In this document: positions 44,951 to 56,900 of the stretch, piece by piece
Numbering within the stretch: position 1 is the first letter of the stretch
Layout of the letters: every line of letters begins with the position of its first letter
From: Notospermus geniculatus
Lineage: Eukaryota > Nemertea > Pilidiophora > Heteronemertea > Lineidae
DNA: 64,000 nucleotides
Assembly (NCBI GenBank): GCA_002633025.1
Contig: NMRB01000496.1
Span: 282,459 to 346,458 of the forward strand
Reading direction: 5' to 3'
Program-made: the position numbers and the translations under genes
Notes under the pieces: model-generated
What the model saw: the letters and a program-made list of their open reading frames with translations, nothing else
What the model was told of the DNA's origin: nothing
Database searches by the model: none

Positions 44951-47900
44951 CGCGGCCATGTGGACGTTAGCGAGCGTCGTTTGAAACCAATATATGGTAC
45001 ATAGATGCTTTACTTTCTTGAATTTATCGTTCCTCCTGAAAGCATATTGTTTTATGAAAAATCCTGCAAAATTTCAGTGCGTTTACTCCCATAATAACGA
45101 TGCAGGAGCGTAAGATTCCTGATCGAATGTGATTCTCTCTGCACTGCGGTTGCCTGCATGCGCCACCCTGCACCATGCATTCCAATCCATGTTGATGTAC
45201 ATGTAGGCTACATAGCCTACAATGTATAGGCTATCAGGCTATGCACTTACAATATTCAACACCAATTTATAGCGGCCAATAGTGATGCCCAGTGATGTGG
45301 ACTGTGCGCGTGTGCGTGGTAGGCCTAGGCCTACACTATGACTACTAGGCCTACCTAGGCCTACTACCATGCTACACTTACAGCTTCAGCCTGACAGCTA
45401 GGCCTAGCTTTCACAGGACAACTCGTAGGGCCTAAAGTCGTAGGCCAACCTAGGCTACCGGTACACCCACGATCCCACCCAGCAGTGCGACGTCAAACTT
45501 TGCTCGTACTCAGTCTCAGTCAACTCGTATCGTACTCACTCCTCCCTCGGTCAACTCGTACCTGGCCTTGGTTGGGTCAACTCATAACCAAACAAATTTC
45601 CCTATTAGTATTGAGCAGAATGGATGCTGACAGTCAGTGTTTTTCATGCTTTTGAAACGAAGCCGTAGGCCTAGACCCGCTCTATTTCATCTGTTCCTTG
45701 ACAACAGTATTTAGGCCTAGGCCTAAGAATTATTTCCTTCAGGACCTTTCCCCGATCTATCTCGGAACTTTGTAGACTGGTATTAACCCGGTCTCTTGAT
45801 GATATTGATAGAATAGCGGTGGATCAGGGAACCAATCTAGGAACTTCGTCAACTGGTCCCCTGCCCCGGAGTTGCTCTGCTAATATAATATAATGCATGT
45901 ATAATATAAAACAAACTCAAGTTGAATTCTCTCTGACAGATTACCTTGACAACAAGAATTACAAGAAGGCAGTACAAGAAGCTGACAGAGTACTGAAGAA
46001 ACAGAAAGACCTCCAGTGTGCTAAAGTAAGTATGACCGGTGGTAATATGAAATGTGGTGATATCTAATTTTCTACCCTCAGTAGGCCTTTGCATGGCCAT
46101 CCTGATCAAAGTGAGAAATGGCAGACCTGTGAAAATTATGAATTAGTGAATAATAGTTGTCCAGAACTCACTAGGCCTACCAGTCTGAGTGTTTCCGCCA
46201 GAGGGTATGCAGGGTATGCACTGAGTACCCTCAAAGGAACAGAAAAGGGCCCTTTAATTTCATGGGGTTTTTGCTGATTTTGAAGAAATGGCATACCCTC
46301 AAAAATATTTCTGGCAGAAACCCTGCCTACTTAAAGGACCATGGTATTGCCACTTTTTCTCGACAGCCGGCGTGACCGCGCCACTCTCGAACCCAGCAGT
46401 GACTAACTACGTTGTCGATGAATTGACCCGATTTACTAGGTACATTCATGAAAGATTGCAGCGGTCAAATAGCAGTGTTAGTTTCTTTGTAATGATGCTT
46501 TACTCTGATCTAAACTGAGACAGTGTTGTTTTTGCTTTGCAGGTTTTGAAAGCCCTAGCTCTCTTGCGGCAAGGAAAATATGATGTCAGCACAAATATAC
46601 TGGACGAGGTGCACAAACAACATCCCACTGATGATGCTACGCTTCAAGCTATGACAATATGCTATGGGGATATGCAGAAATGTATGTGTGTGATAGACGA
46701 TGTATAGAGCTTGTGCAGGTGACGTCATCACGGAAAAATCCGCCATCTTGCCGGTCAAACTGACGTCAAATGACGTCGGCGACCCACGTGGTGCAGTTTG
46801 TCGTCAGCGCAAGTGGAGTGTTGCATCTTCAACCATGACGCGATCTGCACGTGGCGCACTTTGTCGCTGACCACCAGCATGGTGGACCGTCGGTCAAACG
46901 TGACGTCATAATGAGTCGCTGCACAAGCTCTATAGTATGATTCACCCTAACTAAGTGCCAGGCTTGGAAATGTGCACAAGCCAGTGGTAAATAATCCATG
47001 TCGCAGTTACCTAATGATGTTAGGGTCACTTGAACAGCCTATTATAGCAAACACGCCAAGGTTGTGTTCAGTCAACTGGTAAATAATTGTAGTTTGTGGT
47101 TTATTCATTGTGTTCACTTTCTGGTGTCTGTTGCACAGGCCTGGCACTTTGCCATGCTGAAGTTGGGGTGAATGATACTGTAGTCGCATCAAAATGCGGT
47201 TTGAGTCTCGGCTGTAAAAAACTAAAATTCACTGTATTCAAATGCTCATGTGAAAATTCTAACTTTTTCTTTGATGAATGCACCAGTTTACTGAGCTGTG
47301 TAGCGTCATTTTCATTGCCTATATTCGTACTTTTCAGTGGAACTGATAGCAGACATGTTTGAAAATGCCCACAAGGCTAAACCAGACAATGAAGAGCTCC
47401 TCTCTGCTCTCTTCATGGCGTATGTTAGGCTTGGAAACTACCAGAAACAACAACAGACTGCCATGGCACTGCACAAATTAAAACCAGAGAAAAATCCGTA
47501 CTACTTCTGGGCGCTCATGAGTATAGTCATGCAGGTAAGATCTCCTGATAGACCTCTCTTACATGTAGGTGTACCATATTCCACTACTCTTGTAATGGGG
47601 GACTTTACTGCCATTGGAGGCTACCTGTTAGCGGTCCTAGAACGCACAAAATTTTAAGCCATGGCTCCACGTTCCACATGAATGACGTAGTTGCATGCAC
47701 TTCTTTGTGATGTAAAATTCTGTGGCATTCTAGGGCCGCTAACTGTTGGTCGCCTCTAAAGGCAGTAAAGTCTCCCATAAGCTAGCATATATCCAACATA
47801 GAGCACAAAAAATGACACACAAAATGATAGTAAAAGTAAAGTCGTCTCCGAATTTCGCAAATTTTTGGGCCCAATAGGGGACTTCTACTAGAAAGTGCCT

Positions 47901-50900
47901 GAGGAAGACCCCGGTTTGGGGTCGAAAATTGTGAAATTCGGAGACGACTTTTACTACCATAAGCTGGCATGGTGTAAATTCATGTCAAATTTACTTGATG
48001 ATCTTCCAGAGGAAGGTCTTTTAGTTTATGGAGGCAAGTCAGTTTCAGGTTCATAAACCTATTCTACTCAATGCCCTTCATGAATTTGATCCTTTCTGTT
48101 TGTGGGTAATTCAGGCTCATAGCACCGAGGAGAAGAACAAGAAGATGATGTTTCTGATGCTGGCTGAAAGAATGGCTCAGAAGTTTATCAAGGAGAAGAA
48201 AGTGGAGGCAGAAGCAGGTGTGTAAAGCCAGGAATCCACTGCTGATTTTCTGTGTTGCAACTTGCTTTGCAACCTGCTACCATAACCTGTGATTGAATAC
48301 TATTATAAGTTTTGTAACATAAGTTTTATTCAATTAATTCACTTGTGTGACAAATTTCTACACATTGTACTGGTATTTCCAGAGGTGCAGATGTTCTTGA
48401 TTATATTAGAATTACAAGGGAAATACAAGGAAGCGCTGGAGACGCTAAAAGGGCCTTTAGGAGGTGAGTAGGGCATTTATTCTTACTCTGTAAGTCAAAC
48501 ATTACATGTCACATAATATGTTCGACGACGATAGAAAAGAATTCAGTTTTGCCTTATTAAAATCACCTTTTATCTGTTATCATTTTAGAGAAAATGATCA
48601 GTGAATTAGACTTCACCAATTCAAAATGTGCAGAACTGCATTCAAAACTTGAGCAGTGGCCGGAAATGAATTCATCGCACAAAAAGATACTCATGGAGAA
48701 GTAAGTAAAGTGTTATCCTCTTTGGTGCATAACCTGTTCCGGATCAGCCTCCTTGTATTTTCCAGCCTGCAGCATGGTAGCAGGTCAACTCGTACCCAAC
48801 TCAAGTCAACTCAGACCTGGCCTTTGGTCAGCTTGTACCCCCATAAGCATATGCACTGCCTACCTTCGTATTGTTGGAGTGGCTCGAGGATGGGGGACCA
48901 GTCTAGGGATTACTGTGGGACCAGGTTAGTTCCCAAGTTCCTAGACTGGTTGCCTGCCCTCATAAAGATCAGGGAAAGGACCCGAGGGAAATAATTCTTA
49001 AACACTGCTGTGATGTGAAATAGTGGGCCTAAGACTTCGTTTCTTTCAAGAGCATGAAAAGCACTTTTTTCCCTCGATTGGGAAGTTTGGTTATGAGTTG
49101 ACCAAAGGCCAGGTACATGTATGATCTGACAAAGTACAAGAATGAGTTGACCTGGGTACGACAAGTTGACCTGTTATCATGCAGAACTATTCTTAAGACT
49201 TCATGGTTTTCAGTGTTTGTGCCTGTCATATTACAATGTATCCCTTGTAACTAGCTCTGGAGTTGACATATGTCGCGAATGAACGTTGAACTTGATGGTT
49301 GCCAAAATTTTGTGCACAGGTTCCAACCACGCCAATGGCTTAAGCACAAAGGGGTGACCTTTTGGGTAAAGTTTCCGTGTTGTAGATGCGTTGATGATGA
49401 TGCATTGAGAATAATTCCGTTGAACGTCTTGGATTTCACTCAAATGTCTTGGGTGCCATCTGTGTGTATTAGTATCTCTCAAAATATTCTATGGTACTTT
49501 TGTCTTGTTTTCAGTCCTGATCACTGGAGTAGCTACGAGGGATATGCGACATCACTTTGTAATATGATAAAAAAGGAATGGTCGCCAGATGAAAATAGGT
49601 AATGTACAAAATATGACTTATCTTTAAGTTGATAAAGTTACCGGTACTTTGCTGATTTTATCAAACCTGGCTAAGGTTCTCTGATAATTCATTCACATTT
49701 TTGACCCTCCACAGCAAAGCCAGTTGCATGATGCTCTTAGCTTGGCAGGTCTGTTATGAAATCTGAAATAATCTACATGTATTTCTTCCATTCTCTCCTG
49801 GTGTCATCTCAGTTCATTGCGGCTCACCTTCTGAGTTACATGCGACTGGTTTTGCTGTGGAGGGTCACAAATTCATCCTTCCGTTTTCAACTTCAAGCTA
49901 CATGTTTTCATCAGGACTACCTTCACCAGACTGGAATTTGTTTCCAATTTCAGTAAATCAGACGTAGATGCTGACCACACTGTAGAAAAGGCTTTGGTCT
50001 TCTTAAAAGAGAGAATAACACAGTCAGAGAGTGGTGAACATCCCGTACGAGGGCCATTCTTGTCGCAATTAGAATTGATAAGGCAGCTTAGAGAATCAAA
50101 TTTAGATGATAGTTTATGTGGTAAGTAGAGAAGGCTGTGCAGTGTGATCGCCTGTCTCTTTTGTTGGCTAGAAGCCTCCAATTAAGAAAAGAACTTGTTA
50201 GGCTCCAGAGTTTTATGAGAGACTCCCATATTTGACTCGAATCTCCAGCACTCCCAACATAAAAGGGGCCAAGAATCCCAGCAGGTCCCGGGTTCCAATC
50301 CCTCCAGGGGGTAAATTGTGAAAGGGTGAAATGGGGAATAAGCCAGTCTTCATGCATGCTGTTTTCCATACAAATATGGTGCCTTGTTTTTGGTTCTTCT
50401 GTAACTAGATGTGTATTTTTTTCCAGATAAACCCTTCGACCTTCTCCATCAGTATTTTACCAGATTTGCACACAAGTACTGTTGTTTCACCGACATGAAG
50501 AAATTCTTTGTATTATTGAATGACGAGGAAAAGGAAGAAGTAAGTATTCAAGCTTATCTCACAGAAGATTTGATGATGCAACTTGCACTCCAACATGAAT
50601 TCGTATTTTGTTGTCTTTAAAACTTCCAGCATATCAGTCAGAAGGGGTTACAAACATTCTGAGTCATGAGGTTTTAATTCACCTCAATGGGAGTGAATGT
50701 TGGCATGTGTTGTCCGTCATCGTCTTATCGTAGGTGGGATGTTTCTGCCATGAAGGGGTCCTTAATTAGGAAGGTTCAGAGTATAGACCATTCTTCTCAA
50801 ATTGTCGTAAACGACAAAGACCTGCGCACTTCTGCCGAAATCTCAACCACAACCTCGATCTAAAGCTGAATGACGTGACGCAGACAACCCCACGACAGTG

Positions 50901-53900
50901 ATGTCAAAGACGTTGCGTCGGAGTCAACCATTGCTGAATCATGGACTGCGTCACATCACCCGGTTTCAGATTGAGGTTGAGGTTGTGGTTGCGATTTTGG
51001 CGCAGATCTGCTAATTCTAGAATCATCTATACCCTACATCATTCATCAAATGACTGAAGAGTGTCGATTGCTTTTCAAATTAAATCGTATCATTTTCAGT
51101 TCATTGACACGATAGGGAAGAAATATGGCCTACACTCTGGCAATGGAACTTTGAACACTGCCCATGATGTAAGTACGTTAATCTGTCTGTGGCATGGGAC
51201 AGTTAGCCATAATGCCTTTTGCCTTGTATCCTGTGCCTTTGCAAGGGCAAGTAAACGACTCCATTCGAGTGAGAAACATGAGAAGCTTGAGATGGCGTCT
51301 TCCATAACTCACCAGGGCCAATAATGCTATGGCTTCAGCCCTGATGAAAAAACATAATACAAATACAAATGATAAGTACTTCAAGGATCTGGAACTTTTT
51401 AACTTGATTTGGGTAATAGGATGTGTTTATCTTCTAAAAAATACTATAATATATCCAGAGTACCAAAATCTGAATCTTGGGTCACTGAATGTTCCTTGAA
51501 GAAAGCTGATACATGCAATGAATTTTCATTTGAACATCGCTTTTTCATCAACACTGATTTTCTTTTCCTAGGCCAAAGAAATGCAGCGGCATTTGACGTA
51601 TTTGAATATCTCACGTTTCTTGGGTACACATTGGAAAATGGACTACGAAGCAAAATTAGCGTTGTCAAATGTACTGGTGCAGCATTATGAAGCTGGTCTA
51701 AAGTTTGGTGAGTGGATATTTGTTGGTCTGGAATGAGCTAATGCTCACACCTCCAAGTGATAGATATATAGGCCTAGTTTTCAATGTTCAGGCTTTCTTT
51801 CAGTCCAGTCAATCCAGTGGATGTTGTTCGCCCATCATTGCTCTATTGCTGAAATGTTTCAGACGTATTGAAGAGAACTGCGTCTAGAATTTGGCAGCAG
51901 AGTACATGTACATGTACATGTATGAAGTAACGATAGGAACTTTTCTTTGATGGGTCTTCAGTTAATCTTGGCCTGGCCGTAGCTAGCCCCCTCCCCCATG
52001 GTATAGAGCCCGTGCAGTGGCTCCTATGACGTCACTTTTGACCGCCAGTCCACTGTGCTGTGGGCGACGACAAAGTATGCCACCTGTAGATTATGTCATG
52101 GTTGAAGTCCAACACACACTCCACTTGCGCTGACGACAAAGTGCACCACGTGGCTTGACAATGTCATTTGATGTCAGTTTGATGGCGGATTTTACTGTGA
52201 TGACGTCATCTGCACAAGCTCTATAATGAGTTGGTCATACATGTATCTTTCCCTTTCAGGTGTTGGTTTGCTGCCCACTGACTATCAACCAAGTGACCAC
52301 TATTTGCTCCTGGCTGTAGCTCTGTTGCATGATGTGTATAAACAAAAAGGTAAGAAGTACTGAAAAAATATGTACGTATGGCTGTGAGCATGATGATATC
52401 AGTGCCATTTCTTGTATTTTCTGAACAATGCGGGCAAAGGCTTATACAAAAAAATGTGAAACAAAAATTGTGAAATATTAATTGAGGGTCCGTCGGACGG
52501 GACTAAAGCTGTGGTCCCTTGTACCTGAGTGTCTATGCCAGGGCAAGTAAAAGACCCCACACAGGTGGACAGTAGCCTGTCGTGGACTCCATACCGCCGG
52601 CAAAAACCCAACAGGGTTACGACGCCGGTAATGATATGATGAATGAATGACATAGTTCAAAATGAGGGCAGGGTAAAATTGACTTATTCCAAAATGAGGG
52701 CAGGGCGAATTTGACCTGTTCAAAATGAGGGCGGGGAGCATTTTGTGATTTATAAAGAGGGCGGGGCGCTGCGCCCCTCTAAAAAGCCTAGCTGGGTTTG
52801 TTAGTATGATGGTAGAATTGATAATTCTTAAAATAGTTGATGTATTTTCTGATCTTTCAGATGAGGAAAGGTATCTCTGGCAGGCCATCGTACAGTTAGA
52901 AAAAGGTCTCAAGCATAGTCCCTCCAATTTTAAGTTCAAGATACTTCTGATTCGGTTCTATTGTACAGTAGGTAAGTCAACTCTCTGCCAATGTGTAGAG
53001 AATTCAGTGATAGGGTGCATGCACTCAACACAAAATGAAAGTCCCCGTGGTTCGTGAGATTTCATATGCTGTTATCAAAATGCATGTACGTTTAAGTCTT
53101 GCTTGGTTGCCAACATTTTACAGTACAAATTCAGAGCAAACTGCCTCCGTGTGTGAGTTTGGTTGGTATATGTGAACCGTCACAGCAAAACCAGGCGCTT
53201 GTCGCTCTTAGCTTAGCGGGTTGAGACCAAATGTTTGTCAGTTTCAATATTGTCTGCCTGTTATGAAATCTGAAATAATCTGTTTCTTCCATGCTCTCCT
53301 GGTGTCATCTTAGTTCGTTGAGGCTCACCTTCTGAGCGACATGCACCTGCCTGGTTTTGCTGTGACGGGTCACATATTAAGACTGTGTATCTTTCCAGGT
53401 GCTTGCGACCCGGCTACAGATGTCTATGAAACCTTGGAGATAAAACATATACAGCATGATGCCTTAGGGTAAGGCTCTTTTTAAAATTTTTGACAGAATT
53501 TAGGAGTACATTGTATTTCCGTAATGCTAATGATTTCACCTTAACTCATCTTCTCAAGTGTATCTCTCATGACTTACAAAATATTTCGTTGATGGTTTGG
53601 TAGTTTGATTGTTCAGTTAGATGTAGATAGTCTTTTTCAAGTGGCCCAACCTTTTTCACCCCGAGGCCCATCAGGGTCTTCGGGGTATTGTCATCACGCT
53701 GGCGGCTGTCTGTGCGTCGTCCGTCGTCGTCTGTCGTCGTCCGTCGTCGTCGTCACGCAAACGACGTGAACGCTCTAACTTGAGAATGCTTCGGAATTTT
53801 CATCTCAAATTTTGTATGGTGATACCTCATGACATGAGGCTTCTCGCTATTGAAAATCGGCCGCATCTGATTCATACTTTGGCCACCAGGGGGCACATAG

Positions 53901-56900
53901 TGAAAACACAAAATTTGCGATTACTCCTGAACTGGTCATCGAAACTTCATGAAATTTTTATGGTGGGTGTATCCAGTCAAGGTACACAACATATCAGACG
54001 GGTTTTTGATTTGACGTACATTTCAAGGTCGCACAGGTCAAAAGCTGAAATCTGATTGGTCAACGACGTGAACGCTCTAACTTGAGAATGCTTTGGAATT
54101 TTAGTCTCAAATTTTGTATGGTGATACCTCATGACATGACGCTTCTCGCTATTGAAAATCGGCCGGATCTGATTCATACTTTGGCCACCAGGGGCCACAT
54201 AGTGAAAACACAAAATTTGCGATTACTCCTGAACTGGTCATCGAAACTTCATTAAATTTTTATGGTGGGTGTATCCAGTCAAGGTACACAACATATCAGA
54301 CGGGTTTTTGATTTGACGTACATTTCAAGGTCGCACAGGTCAAAAGCTGAAATCTGATTGGTCAACGACGTGAACGCTCTAACTTGAGAATGCTTTGGAA
54401 TTTTAGTCTCACATTTTGTATGTTGATACCTCATGACATGACGCTTCTCGCTATTGAAAATCGACCGGATCTGATTCCTACTTTGGCCACCAGGGGGCAC
54501 ATAGTGAAATGACAAAATTTGCGATTACTCCTAATCTAGTCATCGAAACTTCATGAAATTTTTATGGTGGGTGTGTCCAGTCAGGGTACACAACATATCA
54601 GACAGGTTTTTCATTTGACGTACATTTCAAGGTCACAGAGGTCAAAAGGTGAAATCTGATTGGTCAACGACGTGAACACTCTAACCTGAGAATGCTTTGG
54701 ATTTTTAGTCTCCAATTCACTCACAATATCGACTGCAATTACCTAAAACCACCAACCCTCCAGATAACAAATTAATGTACAACTACTTCATTTCAGCTTC
54801 ATTACAGGGTATACCAATTCCCATATCTTCTTTCAGTAAAACACACAGGCCGAGGGGTTATGCCCGCAACAGCGGGGCTATTTTTATCTGTTTCAGTTAT
54901 CTCGTCAGTAACCATGTCTTTCGACTGGGTCATTTCCTTGTTGCCTGTGCCATATTTGGTGGAATGTTACGATTCTTTACACTTAATCATAAAGAAGTAA
55001 GTGAATGCATCATATTTTTAGTCCTTCGAATCTTTGCTCATATCACCCTCGAGTTCTTGAAGATTTGTGGAATGTCAAAAGGAAGATGGAGGAAAGCAAC
55101 ACAAGTGAAAGATCAACCCGTAAATGAATGTTTCTTTTGGATTTGTGGCATTTACCAATACTAAAAAATGAGAGTCGCTCTAGCAAAAGTTGGTGCTTGT
55201 CGCAAGTGATCATCATTGGTCATCAGTTTACTCAACTACTGTCATACTAATGTAAACCTGCAGAGATGTACATTTCAGCTATTGTGCTGTAAGGCCATAT
55301 TACTGTAAACCGAGAAATTTTCGCATGCGTTTTATTTTCGCGCTCGAGGGTCAAAACGCGAACATAAATCGCACGAAAATTAGTCTTCTTATTATTCTGT
55401 TGAAGCTGAAGGGTTGCAATCATGAAAATTTATTCTTCGCGAATTCGTAGACCCCCAAAATCGCGAACATTTAGCGTCGCGAAAATATCACGGTTTACAG
55501 TAACCCTTTCCTCGGTTGCGACAAGCGCCTGCTTTTGCTAGAGCGGGTCACAAATGTAAGAAAGTAACTCAAGTGATTAAAAGAAAATGAACGATTGTAC
55601 TTCCAGAAATGAAAGGTCTTCTTTTCAGTTCTCCAATTTTTTTTCAGACCACAGATTATCTCATATCTTCCTACAAGTATGGCTCCTTCTCAAAGGTGAG
55701 TGTTGTAGTTAGTGATTCAGTCACTGTGGATACATGTACCGGTAAGTGGAAATGAAGTGGCTTTTGCCTCAGATTGCTGATTCAAGCCTGGTTGGTCTCA
55801 TTTGTGACCCTCCACAGCAAAACCAGTCTCATGTCGCTCTTAGCTTGGCAGGTTGAGACCAAATGTTTGTCAGGTTCAATATTGTCTGTCTGTTATGAAA
55901 TCTGAAAGAATCTATTTCTTCCATTCTCACGTGGTGTCATCTTAGTTCGTTGCCACTCACGTTCTGAGCGACATGCGACTGGTTTTGCTTTAGAGGGTCA
56001 CATTTGTGATTTTCTTCCGGAGAGGAAATAGAGTTGACTGCAAAGCTATTCTCATTAATCTTTCCCTCCAATAAGGTATCTGTCATTACGTTTAGGTAGT
56101 GAGAGCTTCATATGTGGTTAGGAATTGTGCAGCCATTTGCCATAGTTAGTCAAATACCCCAGCACTCAGGAATGAGGAATGAACCTCGAGCTTGTTTATG
56201 TAGTAGGAAGGCCTGGTTTATAATAGCAGTGCAAGTGGTATGAAAAAAAACATACAACATGTAATGCCTTTCGTTCCTGTTTCATTGCAGATTCATGAGT
56301 TTGTAAAGTTTCGGGAGACCCTTCATAACTCCATCCAATACGCCACTGCTGCTGTGGAGAGGTTGATGCTAGACCTCTTACTGGAAACAAATAGTCATAG
56401 TGCCACTGAACAAAATTTTGCTACGCTAGAAATAGATCCTGAGTATGGTATGTATCAGTGTTTTGTGTTAGGTATTGACTTTGTTATGGTTTTGCAAGGT
56501 TCTGGCCCATGCAGGTGCGGATCCAGGGGGGGGCGCCTCCGGCATGCGCCCCCCTTTCGGCCAACAAATCTGTAAAATTGACCGTGAAATTCTGAAATTT
56601 GGAGCAAATCATCGAAATTCACTGCAGATAGATTTCTGTTTCTAGCACAGTGCGCCCTCTATTTTCCGAAATCGTGGATCCGCCCCTGCCATGTGATGTA
56701 TGCGGACTCCTTCAGATGCAAGGACACAATATTTTAACTGGTGTTGATTTCAAGTGTGATCCGCACGCTTTCTTTCTTGTGAAAGCAGATACTTAGTTTT
56801 AAGTTAAGGAAATTGACACCCTTCCAATAATCTGTCCCTCACATGTACACTGGAACTAACAGGTGCCTAATCTTTGACCTCATCCGTCAAAAGGAATTTC

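Noticed and set aside
50411-50620. ORF continuing past NAA25 exon 10
   Set aside because: Only 50427-50539 is exon; the rest is read-through past the GTAAGT donor into the intron.
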